Shown: positions 14,801 to 25,255 of the stretch, piece by piece | Numbering within the stretch: position 1 is the first letter of the stretch | Layout of the letters: each line of letters starts with the position of its first letter | From: Piezodorus guildinii | Taxonomy: Eukaryota; Arthropoda; Insecta; Hemiptera; Pentatomidae | Assembly (NCBI GenBank): GCA_023052935.1 | Contig: CM041297.1 | Span: forward strand, 93,031,521-93,095,520 | DNA length: 64,000 nucleotides | Reading direction: 5' to 3' | Program-made: the position numbers and the translations under genes | The notes under the pieces: generated by a model | Database searches by the model: none | The model's input: only the letters and a program-made list of their open reading frames with translations | What the model was told of the DNA's origin: nothing

Positions 14801-17800
14801 TAAAATAAAAATTGATCAGGTAAAAGGGGACGGTTTTTGTTTTTATCGTATTTTCTCGCAGGGATGCGATCTAAACTTAATTGCAAAGATGACGAAGTCT
14901 CTAGAAATAACATAATTTAATCAGGTTCCTAGAATCAATAATCCTGGGTCTAACTGATAAGAGTTTAACTACAGTCTAAAAAAAAAAAAAAAATGGACAA
15001 GCACATATAAAACTTATTACACAAAATTATCACGACGTGAAAAGGGGCAAATATAAAATACTATGTATGAAGTGATAAATTAAAAACAAAAAATTTTCGT
15101 CACTAATAGATATTGTAGGAAGTTCCTAAGAAACTTAACGAATAAATAAGAACAATCGAAGATCGGCGGGCCAAGGGAATGCGATTTGCTGGCAAGAGGT
15201 AACGGTGCCGCCTGGACAGGTCCATGTTGGGGCAAGGCGTCAGCGTGAGTCACAGCCATCCGGTCTTACTTCACTCCTAGCATTCCCAAGCGTTTACCGT
15301 CCTCCGCTTCCGTTGTCCATGCCTCATCAATGGTTCCTGATGGATGATTAACAAACTAAAAATGCAACGTGCGAGAAAAATGGTAACATCGATACACATA
15401 CCGAAACAGGCCAGATGTTCAGTAGTGGTATGCCGAGAATGTTCTAGAACCAAGGAGAAAGCTGGCAACGTCCTTACGCATATGACCAATTTCATTAGAT
15501 CTATTCCATTTTGAAAATTGCGAGTAGAATGGAAAATAGTTAAACTTCCTGAGACCATGAGCTACTCAGTGAACATGCATGATTTGGGATCGTTAAAGAA
15601 GGTTCTGGATTAATCCTATCAGACCCTGCTGTAATCGTTCGACTTAAATAACCACATACTGGTATCAAATTAAAAAAAAAAACTAAAAAAAACTTACTTA
15701 ACAGGCTCAGAAGGAAGAATAAAAGATAAATTTCACACTAAAAGTGCAAATTTGATAAAATACGAGGAAAGATTACGTAACAGTGTACGAAATTCTGACC
15801 GAAATTGACCCTCAATACAATTAATTTAGAAATAACACACTAAGAGTTCCGGTTCCTTTAACCTAGAAGTAGTGGCACGCATTAGATCAGCAACCCCACC
15901 TCCCTTTAGATACCATGCAGAAGTCCGGATAAAATACGAGCAGAAAGAGACAAGCCCAGAATGCAGCAAACCGAATAAATGTTTAAATTATTAACATTAA
16001 ACGATACTGGAATACTTTAATCTAACAGACTATCAGATTGGTTTTAATGAAAAAGAATTATTTTATTTAACTAAAGAATGTCGGTAAAAAAGTACGTCAT
16101 TGAGGCATTTTACTAAACAGGCCGATGGACCAAACGGCCTTCGGTTGGATGCCAGGCACCGGCAGTCGTTTTCCTAGGCCATTCACACTTGCCGTCATGT
16201 ATATTTTAGGACTCTTAAGAACCTTTTTTAATGAGCTTTGAAACCGCCGCAGCCAAATTTTCGTCAAGAAACAGGAATAACGATTGACGTTTCGTAAATT
16301 ACATAATTTAACACAAAGGAAAAATGGTAAAACATGGAAGGGGTAACACGAACAAAACATGTGTTCGTTGTATACGTTATCAGATAGTAAGAAACTTCTG
16401 AATGCGCAGCCGTAACTGATAAATCTTTAATCAATGACTGTTCACGAATGGGCCGGATGGGGGGCGAGCGACTTAACGTTCTATGAATTCTCGGTTCCGT
16501 TCTTTGAGTTATGTTACGCAACATACTATTTCCATTGATAATGTCAAAACGTAACCACTAGCGCGGTTAGGCAAATAAAATATTCAGTCTGAGTATACGT
16601 TACTAAACTTGAACTTATGTGACAGTTACAGATCTAAATACTGACACCAGGGGCCTACTGTATCAGAGAGTACACCCTATTGTCCAGGTAACTCCCCTTC
16701 CTGCTTCTCCCTTTGTCAACACATTTCCTGTTAGTTACATTTTACACCCTCTTACCACAGGTATCATTTCACTCAAGAACGAAATTATTATAATTAAAAC
16801 TTACTAATTTGGAAAGCTTTCAACACAAATGTTAGAGTAAAAAAAAAAAGTTTATCATCAAATGTAATAAGAAGTAAGTACACTTGATACAAAATTAAAA
16901 TGAATTATTCGTATTATATCAGAAAAAATAAATAAAAAAGAAAATGTCTTTAAATGCAAGTATATCTTTTATTTTAAGCACATAAATTAATTGTAATGTT
17001 TTAAGACTACAGCTAACAAATGATAATAAAATAAAGGGAATTATTTTCTTTGAAAATCAAAATATAGTTTAAACAAACTACTTAGTATGAAGTACTCATT
17101 AATAAAATTTTTTTTTTAATTTAATGCGACAGTGAAATCGTTAATTATGTGCATTACAAAATCAATGGAAAACAACCAGGCGTATACAACCAGTACTGAC
17201 AAACCGTTAAACACCTGATTCTAATTATACGGAGAATTTATGCTGTAATTATTTCATTATAACTTCTTGATAGGATTAGGAGTTCAAGGAAAAACCAATT
17301 TTAAATAAATAAATTGAATAATGGAATTTTTCTTTAAAGCTTCATACTTGGAACGACTCCAACTGAATCATATGACTTTGATCTCAATCCTTTAACTTCA
17401 AAAATAAGGGAAGAGAATGAGTAAATAATATACAAATATATAATAATAATGGTATAGATATTTAACAGATTTAATTAACAAAAGAGATATTGATAAGCCA
17501 TTATGTTGCTGTCTAATGAGAACATCGCATGGGCGTGGTCCACAAGTCAAAAGAGAAAATAAGTACACTCCAATGAGGTTATTCTTAGAAAGAATCTATA
17601 TCTGTTCATTTAAAAAAAATGTTAAAAACATCAATCCTTAATAAAACAAGACATGAAAAAATAACTTTAAAATTTATTCTGGTTTAAACACATAAATCAC
17701 TTAAAATTTTTGAACATAAAAAAACAAAAAACATTAATCATAAATTAAAAAATAAGAAAAAATGTTTACATTAACCATTAAAATGAAGTGTGAATTGAAC

Positions 17801-18447
17801 TAAAATAAAAATTACTAGAGAACACATTTAGAAAAAATGTTCTTAGCAGTAAAGTAAGGAAAAATCAAGTGTGAAAGAGGGAAAAGCAAGAAGCACTTCA
17901 AGATTGGAATGAATTTAAAGCAATATAATAATATGAAAAATTAAAAATAATTTATCACGACTGTTATAAAGTGTGATAGTAATGAAAATTACAAAATCAA
18001 TATTTCCTACATTTGGAAAAAAGAAATAAAAAAATGTTATGATCTGTTGGAGTTTAATTTGATTCTTATATTAAATCCAAAATAGCTCCTCTTTTAACTA
18101 TGTTTAATCTGACACAATTTTACAATAATAAATATATCAGTACTTACTAATACATCATAACAGATGTCCCTCAGTTCTTTTTCAACCTTTTCTCTGTACT
18201 CCCTAGCCATCTGTTGTTTCCTTTCTGAGCCTTCGGTTTTCTGTTCAATAGATGAAATTACCCTCCAGGAGGACCGCCTGGCTCCTACAACATTTTTGTA
18301 GGCAACTGAGAGGAGATTCCGTTCTTCGTTTGAGAGTTCTACTCCAGTCTCAGTAACGGATTTCATGGTTGATGCCATGTCATCATATCGCTCAGCTTGT
18401 TCAGCCAGCTTCGCCCTCTGGACTAGCTCCTCTTTGTCCACCGACAT
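286..18447 (-). CDS. 14-3-3zeta: 14-3-3 zeta protein (leonardo type), 3' part beyond left edge
   Basis: Phosphoserine/phosphothreonine-binding dimeric adaptor of the cytosol, acting in Ras/Raf signalling, cell cycle and neuronal function. Exons on the minus strand: 18148-18447 (start codon 18445-18447), 2543-2666, then either 693-856 or 286-449. All joins have GT-AG sites and keep frame. The product begins [20 protein letters not shown] and carries the dimer-forming N-terminal helices. Groove residues are present: Lys51, Arg58, Arg129-Tyr130 and Leu174-Asn175 (human zeta K49, R56, R127, Y128, L172, N173). The 588 coding nt seen give about 196 of the usual 245-250 residues; the last exon (final helix and acidic tail) must lie left of base 1. 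The start follows an acceptor at 18456-18457, so the leader is spliced. The family call is certain; zeta rather than epsilon rests on the N-terminal residues. Confidence 0.96.
450..692 (-). promoter_or_regulatory. 243-nt intron separating the two alternative 14-3-3 exons
   Basis: The intron starts with an atypical GTCTTT donor followed by a T-rich run and ends at TTTTCAG. About 600-660 it holds a segment clearly richer in G+C than the surrounding intron (reads GGGGTCTGACAGCGCAGC on the minus strand). Such an island between two mutually exclusive exons could be a splice-control element or a decayed remnant. This role is inference; no known motif was matched. Confidence 0.3.
693..856 (-). CDS. 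14-3-3zeta: 14-3-3 zeta alternative exon A (5'-most copy)
   Basis: A 164-nt exon with acceptor TTTAG before 856 and donor CAG|GTCTTT after 693. It codes [40 protein letters not shown] and [13 protein letters not shown], which is the canonical 14-3-3 zeta sequence for this region. The codon split at the join with 2543-2666 gives Thr (A|CT) with either alternative. Using both exons adds 328 nt, not a multiple of three, and would break the frame, so they must be mutually exclusive. The GTCTTT donor is weak. Confidence 0.94.
1290..2060. repeat. Local direct duplication in a 14-3-3 intron
   Basis: About 1320-1450 and 1880-2000 share a stretch with the word GGGTGGAATTATAAGCTTCT and matching sequence on both sides (AATTCAAATAACA... 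then an A-rich run), offset by about 540 bases. The copies are diverged. No coding or transposon features are visible; it is an old local duplication within the 857-2542 intron, which otherwise shows nothing recognisable. Confidence 0.6.
2543..2666 (-). CDS. 14-3-3zeta: 14-3-3 zeta constitutive second coding exon
   Basis: A 124-nt exon, acceptor TTTTAG before 2666 and donor A|GTAAGT after 2543. It codes [20 protein letters not shown] then [21 protein letters not shown]. It contains the Arg-Tyr pair of the phosphate-binding pocket (YYRYLAE). Phase 0 at its start and phase 1 at its end fit the neighbouring exons. Confidence 0.95.
5395..6990. repeat. Three diverged tandem copies of a ~430-bp unit
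   Basis: Copies at about 5395-5640, 6185-6580 and 6610-6990 share ordered words: AACAAACAACAAATACGCTA, the CCGTATTCCCAGGAAAA type, ACATACTAAATCTTT, TTATTAATAATAACGAA, and GTTCACTA before an AGTAATA stretch. Copies 2 and 3 lie about 430 bases apart. Copy 1 is set apart by about 540 extra bases that hold a LINE 3' end. The unit has no coding potential; it looks like a local tandem array, not a known transposon. Confidence 0.7.
5740..6165 (+). mobile_element. 3' end of a non-LTR retrotransposon (LINE), broken
   Basis: One frame from about 5746 reads WNCDTC, a stop, then [20 protein letters not shown] and [20 protein letters not shown]. This is the C-terminal C-x2-C-xn-H-x4-C knuckle typical of Jockey/I/R1-type LINE ORF2 ends. 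It is followed by an AT-rich 3' region ending in an (AAATA) tail near 6160. It sits between copies 1 and 2 of the tandem unit and therefore inserted after that array formed. Confidence 0.6.
8778..8819. repeat. Poly-T tract of about 42 bases
   Basis: Uninterrupted T run. It could be the A-tail of a minus-strand retroposon, but no body is recognisable next to it. Confidence 0.9.
9590..10208 (-). mobile_element. Helentron-like repeat copy H1, 3'-truncated
   Basis: On the minus strand the copy starts TCTGGTGCGGGCAAC at 10208 and runs through shared words such as the TTTTAGAAAAAATATTAT block and the GTCTGACAGGGCTTAAATGC block. It lacks the terminal hairpin seen in the copies at 49.3, 50.3 and 59.9 kb. 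Confidence 0.6.
10551..10860. other. G+C-richer island in the 14-3-3 intron
   Basis: About 300 bases of near-balanced composition inside a very AT-rich intron, with C-rich runs on the plus strand. No long ORF, splice-bounded exon or repeat family was recognised. It may be a regulatory element, a decayed exon or a unique insertion. Confidence 0.3.
10948..11100 (+). mobile_element. Helentron-like 5' fragment H2a
   Basis: Begins TCAGGTGCGCTGCGCAACAC and follows the family 5' sequence (ACTTTC, then the TTTTAAAT stretch) to about 11100, where the next copy begins. Same orientation as that copy. Confidence 0.5.
11109..11909 (+). mobile_element. Helentron-like repeat copy H2, nearly full length
   Basis: Starts TCTAGTGCGGACAACACACG, has the family middle (CTCTGTCAGACTATTTCAATC region near 11550) and ends with GGGTAAGTGAAAGT at about 11908. 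The final word is the reverse complement of the subterminal ACTTTCACTTACC type found near the 5' end. About 800 bases. A 65-codon ORF on the minus strand (11631-11828) is incidental; see the rejected list. Confidence 0.6.
12300..12962 (+). mobile_element. Helentron-like copy H3 split by a SINE
   Basis: Diverged family sequence at about 12300-12540 resumes at about 12756-12962. A SINE-B copy occupies the gap, which gives the order of insertion: this repeat first, SINE-B later. Confidence 0.5.
12548..12754 (-). mobile_element. SINE-B copy (minus orientation), nested
   Basis: Read on the minus strand it has the tRNA-like B box CGGGTTCGAATCCCGGCTGT, an ATTATTTATTCTTTTAATTC stretch, then the family body (GTATGGAGACCCTCCTAGGG type). 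The A-box end is missing or diverged. Matches the copies at 40.1 and 63.8 kb. Confidence 0.7.
14415..15010. repeat. Tandem duplication of a ~300-bp segment
   Basis: About 14419-14720 and 14735-15010 share ordered words: CCTTCGAGT, TTTCCTAAAATAAAAATTG, a GATGCGAT word, AAATAAC.TAATTTAATCAGG, AATCCTGGGTCTAACTGAT and AAAGTGGACAAG-like ends. Two copies only, diverged, no coding features. Confidence 0.75.
15150..16780. other. G+C-richer segment of the 14-3-3 intron
   Basis: Composition rises over 15.15-15.65 kb and 16.1-16.75 kb. Several 60-93-codon ORFs occur but none resembles a family I know and none has convincing splice borders joining it to 14-3-3. Possible unrecognised regulatory DNA or an old insertion. 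Confidence 0.25.
18148..18447 (-). CDS. 14-3-3zeta: 14-3-3 zeta first coding exon
   Basis: 100 codons from ATG at 18445-18447 to DICYDVL, then donor GTAAGT at 18142-18147. Contains helices 1-4 with the dimer interface and the basic pocket residues Lys51 and Arg58, plus Ser60 (the human Ser58 regulatory phosphosite) in GARRSSWRV. An upstream in-frame extension (MFSTGFV) lies across the acceptor TTCTCGACAG at 18456 and is not part of the protein. Confidence 0.96.
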
Positions 18448-19106
18448 GACGAACCCTGTCGAGAACATTAATTACAATTCAATAAATAGTGTTAACTGAA
18501 GTTTTCAAATATATATATTGATGTAAGTATTAATAATCTTCCCATATGCAATTTAAGGAAGGTTTAGGAATAAATACTTCCACTGACCGTGATCATACAA
18601 CAAATCCTACATAAATTATTTTTAACTGACCTTAGAAAAATAATATTTAATGAAATTTAATGTTGGTAAAATATTACAAATCTCAATTAAAATAGAAAAG
18701 GAAAATGAAACACTGGAATAGAATAGAATTTCTATCCAAGACTTTTCTCAAAGGTGTGAAGGCTTTATGGGCAATGAAATATCAAGTAATTAAATGGTAG
18801 CAGTAAGGTTTGTCCTGAATTACAAAACTAAGTCTTAAAAATTGCCTGCTCTTATTTTATGGGCATTAACTCAAGACTTAACGCACATATAATGTTAAAA
18901 ATTCTGGTCTAATCTTAATAGGTCATTGACACAATGGCCTTGAAAAGCATTTTACTACATAACATGGATACTATATAGTGAGTAAAAGAAAGTTCATTAA
19001 AAATAGTCTTTGAGAGATCACAGCAGACACAGATTGTCTAAAATTGGGCAAGACAGTTGCTGAGAGAGGGAGAGATGAGCTCACAACAGCATTCCGACAA
19101 ACTTAC

Positions 19107-19220
19107 CTTTTTTTAGTTAAAGGTGGACTAGACGAACGATGTGGGAAGACCGAAAGACCTCCGAAAATTACACCTTTCCGGATATTAAATAAAACGCACT
19201 AACACTAATGCCGCTGGCTA
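19107..19220 (-). promoter_or_regulatory. Candidate 5' non-coding exon of 14-3-3 zeta
   Basis: On the minus strand AAAAAAAG|GTAAGTTTG at 19107/19106 is a near-perfect donor, about 650 bases upstream of the acceptor before the coding exon. A G+C-rich patch at 19317-19500 just upstream could be the promoter. The 5' border of the exon is not determined. Confidence 0.35.
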
Positions 19221-20637
19221 TTGCTACCAGATAATTTACAATATACAGATGTAATAAAATAAAAAAAATCAAAATTCTGATTTATTCTAGAAAGACACTG
19301 GGAGAATTGACATGGTCTAAGACGTAGTACGGAGAGGGTGGCACAGAATGCGCAGGCGCGAGGCCGCCTCCGGATCGATGATGGTACACCTCGTTGTCCC
19401 CACTAGCTTATCCTTAACCCCCCCTCCCATCCTTGGCAACGCGGCGACTTTGGCACGTAGCAACGTCGTAAGCGTTGCACAATTGGTCCCTGGCAGCACC
19501 AAAGAGTAGAGCCACGGAACAGAATGTAAAATAAGCACCAGAAAAATTACAACAGAACAAATTAAACGGCTCAACATTACCCTCAAAACTAAGAAATGCG
19601 GCTCTCAAAACACTAATGCCACTAGAAATCAATACAGCAATTCAATGATCAGCCTCTCACTCAGACTGGTTCCCACCCATCTTCTATCAACCTGTTAAAC
19701 TTATCAATGGAGTAGGCCTGCCAATTAAAGAAATAGATCCAAACATAACAAAACTATTTAGAATCTCTTGTAACAATTTTAACAAAATAAAAATTGTTTA
19801 ACTATATAGATGTAATATGACAGTTTAAAAAGACTACTAGACATTGACAAATATAAATTAAAAAATAAAATTAGAATTAAATGCTTCACAGATGATAGCA
19901 CTAAATATTATTAAAATAAATTTCATACAAACAACATCCCATCAATTTAAATAAAATTTGTTTGTTGAACATTAACTGATGATAGTAATACATTACTCTA
20001 GGACACAGTGTATCATACAGCCTAAGCAAAATCAAAAGTTTATAATTCCTTCAGCATGCCTCATTAATATTTATTCAATTAAAGATTAGTCGATCGCAGC
20101 TCAAATAAACTATAAATTACTAAAAAACATTAGAAAGACATACATATGCAAGCCCATGTAACCTAAAATGTGAATATCACAGAGAACATGCATTCATTAT
20201 TTTCAATACAATACACTGAACAACAGCTAGTAAAATTGTCTACATAAAAATTGTTGAAGTACGGATTAATCAGTATATCATATAATTAAAGAAACTGCGA
20301 TATAATAACTTTTCAAGTAAGAAGCAATGGGTGTGAGAGGTAACCGACCATAAGTTCAAATAACGGGTGATAATAATACTATAACTACTACTTACAGAGA
20401 GATAAGTTAATATGTCAGTTGTAAGTGGCTTAAAACAAATTTTAACCACTACTTAGCTCACCCAGTAATAATCTGAGAGCCGAAAAAAAATCAAATGCCG
20501 GTAAGGCAAATTACTAAACCAATATGGCGTTATACCGCATTGGACACTCCTCGAAATGCGTCATAGGTTGAATTGTGTATTACATAGAAATACTACAATT
20601 TAAAACTAAATAAAGGATCAAAGCATATTGTACTTAC

Positions 20638-20770
20638 GAAAAAATTAACAGGTTAGTCGATAAGTTTTGAACACTAATATCTAAGCCTTCCACAATCCAC
20701 ACAAAAGTTACCGGAGCCCACCAGGTCACTATAACTCGGCTCTAAAGCAAAGGCTGTGAGGATCAACGGA
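20638..20770 (-). promoter_or_regulatory. Second candidate 5' non-coding exon of 14-3-3 zeta
   Basis: Another strong donor, TTTTTTC|GTAAGTAC at 20638/20637 on the minus strand, follows about 120 bases of moderate G+C. It could be an alternative first exon. Only splice-site shape and position support it. Confidence 0.22.
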
Positions 20771-21943
20771 AAAGCAGCTGAAACCTTAATCGTTTATCTA
20801 ATGATATACTTTCAGACAAAAATCACAAAAATAAGATTTGTTTTTGCTTTTACAATATAGAGAAAATTTTAACTTAGAAAATCGTAACGTTTAAATTATT
20901 CATTTAAAGAAATTCTACTTTTTGATAATGTTCGTAAAATGCGAACGTAACAAAATTACAAATGTTTTCTATTCTATAAAACAAAAGAAAATCTGATTCG
21001 TAAATTACATTTTATGGAAATTTTTGCTAATTTAATAGTTTAAAATAATGACTTTATAACACATTATGAAATTAAAAAATATGATTACCGTATCTAAAAA
21101 AAACATTTTTTATTAAGGTAAAAAATGCTTTCAATTTTCAAATCACTATAGTTTTTTTCAATTATATTTTTCTTTTTTTTTGTATATTCAAATGAAATAT
21201 TAAAAAACAGGAAGGTTTATAGTCTGTTACAGATTATAAGAAATTGGCGGTCGCATGATAACTGGCCTAGTGACATAGGTTATTTAATCGAATTTGTCTT
21301 TACTTTTAACCATTGTCAAAATAAATGTTCCAAACCATTAAGCAATATGTTAACACCTAATACCTACCTCATTCTATATTTAAACCTCTTAAATCCTTTG
21401 TTTTACTGTTCATTGTGCTTAATACTATTGAAAGGTAAATTTTAACCACAGAATCGTATTTAGGTTTAGTTAATTAAATTGCTTATGTTTAAAATACTAA
21501 TTATTATATTTGTCTACTGGCAAAAAATAATGAATTGAAGATACATTCAACACCATTATTTCCCTTATAATTATTACCTCTGCACAGCTTGTCTATTGAA
21601 CATAGCTTGAATTGTCATAATTATAGATACTGCTTGTTAAGTCATATTCAAAAACCATGATATGTCTTCTAACTAGTATTTATTAAATGTTGAATACTTA
21701 TGTTTTAATTACATAATTAGTGAAATTTTTGTTTTTAGTTCCTTTGCCACTTCATTATGTTCTCTTATAAGCATACCTAAATACCTTAAGACTTAAATTA
21801 ATCAAAAATGACTATTGCTAATAGATGTTGCTTTGGTATTGGAATAATACTTAATTATATAAATCTATGATTGGTAGGAGTCCTAAGATGGTTTGCTTAT
21901 GGTTCAGAGAATCGGAATTTTATAGAGAATCAGTAGTCTAGTG

Positions 21944-22539
21944 CAGTGGTTCCCAACAAAAGTTTTTCGAGGACTCTTTCGTCCAGTACAATGGCAAAGA
22001 CACCCTAAAATAAAAATATTGCGCATTAGAAAAGTGCAGTTCATTTCGAAAGTTACTAAGTTAATTTCAATCTAAAGCATACTAAAACACCTTCAATTAT
22101 TTTAAAAACAATTCTAGATTTCAATATAAAAAAAAACTAAACAATTTCTAAAATTATGCAATATAGTACCAATTTCAAATCATTTTAAGGTGCATCCGAC
22201 TAACAGAAACCTTTTGTTGTTGAAATAATGGATTAATAATTAAGTGACCGCACTTGAAATAAATTGTTAAGATAACTCTAGATGGTGTATGCTAGACTCA
22301 GACTCTAAGAGCTGACCATAAAACATTATTTTCAGTGAATTACTAAAATCTATGAATACAATATCAGTAGGTACCTGTTTACTATTATTTACCACATGGA
22401 ATTTAATGAGTCTGTGCTATACGTTAAGTTATTACAAGCCAAGGTGTTTAAGGATTTTTTAAAAAGTAATTTAATACAATTTTTCAATAACATCTCGTGG
22501 ACCCCCAGGAGTCTGCGGACCGCTAGTTGGGAACCACTG
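21944..22539. mobile_element. Complete hAT-type MITE with 8-bp target duplication
   Basis: 596 bases bounded by inverted termini CAGTGGTTCCCAAC at 21944 and its exact complement ending at 22539. Both sides carry the same 8-bp direct repeat GTCTAGTG (21936-21943 and 22540-22547). An 8-bp duplication with CAGTGGTT-type ends is the hAT signature. The interior has no transposase, so it is non-autonomous. Confidence 0.92.
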
Positions 22540-22692
22540 GTCTAGTGTGTTGAAATACTGAAGAGGAGCCAGATCAGCCATGCGGCCCTTATGCCCACAA
22601 AATCAATTTCTCATGAACTGCTTGGAGATTAACTTAAGGAAAGAGCAAGCATGAGTTGGAGTAAATTTCTAAGATGATGGGAATTAAAAGAT

Positions 22693-22983
22693 TGTTTGTT
22701 TGTTTATTTATTTAACGTCACTTTATGCTACTATGGCTAATCGGACGATGCTTCAGTGAGAGTCCTAAATTTTGTTTATCCAGGTTTTATTAGGATAGGG
22801 ATCTTTAACAAGTACCTAACATCGCACAGGCTCGGGACCACCTTTTAACGTCCCATCCGAAGGACGGCATAACCTAGGATTTTTTACTCCCATTAAAAAA
22901 TCCTAGGACCACCTGCGGGTTCGAACCTGTGGCCTTTGGCATAGGAGGCTGTTACACTAACCACCCTGCTACAAGTGATCCCA
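22693..22983 (-). mobile_element. SINE-A copy, near full length
   Basis: On the minus strand it starts with a tRNA-like head (GTGGTTAGTGTAACAGC A box, GGTTCGAACCC B box), then the body shared by eight copies in this window, then an (AAAT)n/(AAAC)n tail at about 22693-22713. Confidence 0.9.
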
Positions 22984-24517
22984 TTAAAATATTTCTAATG
23001 CTTTCTAGGAATATAAAAGAATGCAGGAAGGTGCAAGGCCCATGTTTTTGCATGAATAGTGACGTAAATAAGTTAACTACTAATTGTAGTTATATTCTGA
23101 AACACCTTGTAAGGATAGACCTAAAGTAGGCTACCATTATTAATAATAATCTTGTTTGCTTTTGTTCTTGTCTGGACCAAATATCCATTTTGTAACTTAA
23201 GTTTTCAAAAGTCTAGAGAAGAATCTATATACTTTGTGGCAGTCCAAACGTATGCGCTGAATGATGTTTTATTATTGTATTTTTGAATTTGAAAATTATC
23301 ATACAGCTTATAAGCTGTTGTAGATTACCTTTACAGTGATTCATGAACTCAATTTAAATAACTATTTGTAGATTTTGAATTTTGGCTGATTGATACATTT
23401 CGTATAAACTATTTTAAGCTTAACTTGTCATAAGATTTGAGGTACACTTTTATCCTTGAATGATTTTAATTTATCCTAGATATATTTCGCTTTTATTATA
23501 AAGACAGTAGTTTTGTTGTTTTGTGTTTTATAAAGTTTCAAAAATGAAAACAGTTTAGTAAATATGTTCTTAATTTATTTTATTTATGAAAGTTGTGTTA
23601 TCTTAATTTCTATTTATCTTAAATAATTTTTAAACTTTGTTTCATGAGAAAAACATTCTGTAGTGTTCTATAATTCTACTCCTGGTCTTAAAACAAGTTT
23701 GTTCAAAAACTAATTTGCTTACTTTTGTGCTCTCAACAACACATTACCCAATCCTATATGTACTCTTAGAAAATGAAAACTCAACTTTACGTTATTGATT
23801 ATAGAGTTCATATTATAATCATTATCCTTATTGATGTTTTTTAAAATTTAATTTTTACTCAATATAATGATGATGGCACTCACTTTTCCAGTGTTTCATT
23901 AATTTGAAATGTAACATTATTTCTGTACTACTTAGTATAATCTTGTCATCAGGATAGTTTTCATGTTGTGTTTTTTACTTATTTACTAGTGTACTAATCA
24001 TTACGAAAGAGCTCCTGATATAACCAATCTATGGTAAAGGGTGCCATGGAAGACCAAGACTAAGGAAAGGGAGGGTGAATGGTAATGCTGCTGATTTTAT
24101 TCTGATTCTTCTATTAGATTCATTACGAGGTTGGGGATTGTTTCAGATTGCGGGACTGATTTAATAATAGCACTCTAAATGATTGCTATTGTATTATATC
24201 TATTTTAATACTCGGCTTATTACAATTATTCATACACTTTCAAAAATTCGTATTAATACTTTTGACATCACTCTATCTCTCTGCAAATGTTAATCAGGAT
24301 GATATGAAGTATCATTATCAAATGTCATTTTTTTTTCTTTTGTCTTTTCCCTCTGCCCCACAGGGTCATTGGCTTGAAATGAATACTATTGTAATAATTT
24401 GTTTCTTTGATGTAATTGAAAAATTGCAATGCTGTGTTTTATCTTTTAAGATTTCTGCTATAGTGTCGATAAATTTAATTTCAAAGCTGGTTCAAATGGG
24501 GAGCAATACATGCTACT

Positions 24518-24750
24518 TAACGTCACTTTATGCTACTGTGGCTAATCAGATGATGCTACAGTGGGAGTCCTAAATTTTGCCTATCCAGGTTTAATTAGGA
24601 TAGGGATCTTTAACGAGTACCTGACATTGCACAGGCTTGGGACCACCTTTTTACGTCCCCTCCGAAAGACGGCATAACTAAGGATTTTTTACTCCCATTA
24701 AAAAATCCTAGGACTACCAACAGGCTTGAATCCGTGACCTTTGGCACACA
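24518..24750 (-). mobile_element. SINE-A copy, diverged head
   Basis: Body words match the other copies (TAACGTCACTTTATGCTACT through AAAAAATCCTAGGACTACC). The tRNA-like head is partly eroded and ends near 24750. Confidence 0.85.
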
Positions 24751-24789
24751 ACATTCTAGCAACACATGTTTCACTTTTTGTTATGTATT

Positions 24790-25255
24790 GTCTCAAAATT
24801 CACATGATGGAGCTTCCAGGCATCTGAGTAGATAGCCATGGGTGGATTGTCCTATTGGAAGTTAACATAATATGATTTCATCTCTCTTAAATTTCCTTGC
24901 ACTGGTGGTTCACTTTTTGCAATCTTGTTTGATATCAACTTGGATCGGCTTATACTTCACTCTCTCTCCCAGTTCTTAAAGATAATTGACTTCAGTTGGT
25001 TTATCCAGTCTTCTTTAGCGAATTCTCCTGGCGTCATTATCTCAGGTAATTCTCCTTGTCTAGCTAAGATGGCAGCTCTATCTCCTTTTTCATTGCATAA
25101 AATTTCAGAGTATAATGCTATCAGACAAAGACTGCTTTTACTCATTTCTGTTCCGCTTACCATTAAGTGTTTGGAGTTTGTAGGCTATGGATTGACTAAG
25201 GTTTCCAGAAAGCTCTTGTAGTCTGTAGCAATTACCCAATTTTTTGCTTCCAAAT
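24790..25255 (-). mobile_element. LINE ORF2 RNase H / C-terminal fragment, broken
   Basis: On the minus strand fragments in shifting frames read NWVIATDYKSFLETLVNP (the TDS-SL-AL motif of RNase H), then NEKGDRAAILARQGELPE (the GNE-AD-AA motif), then FAKEDWINQLKSIIFKNWER, and after frame changes REMKSYYVNFQ, similar to the RREQVILTRLRIGH region. This order is typical of Jockey/R1/I-group LINEs. Several frameshifts and stops make it a dead copy. Confidence 0.65.

Larger units (their letters stand above)
2667..18147 (-). other. 15.5-kb first coding intron of 14-3-3 zeta
   Basis: AT-rich intron from GTAAGT at 18147 to TTTTAG at 2667. It holds a triplicated unit at 5.4-7.0 kb with a LINE 3' end, a poly-T run at 8.8 kb, Helentron-like copies at 9.6-13.0 kb, a SINE-B copy at 12.5 kb, a duplication at 14.4-15.0 kb, and G+C-richer islands at about 5.2, 10.6 and 15.2-16.7 kb. 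The stretches 2.7-5.2 kb, 7.1-8.7 kb, 13.0-14.4 kb and 16.8-18.1 kb contain nothing I can assign. Short ORFs in it show no family resemblance. Confidence 0.85.

Noticed and set aside
16097..16524. Two overlapping 86-87-codon minus-strand ORFs in the 14-3-3 intron
   Set aside because: No recognisable motif, overlapping frames, no supported splice borders.
24925..25221. 98-codon plus-strand ORF
   Set aside because: Shadow of the minus-strand LINE RNase H fragment.
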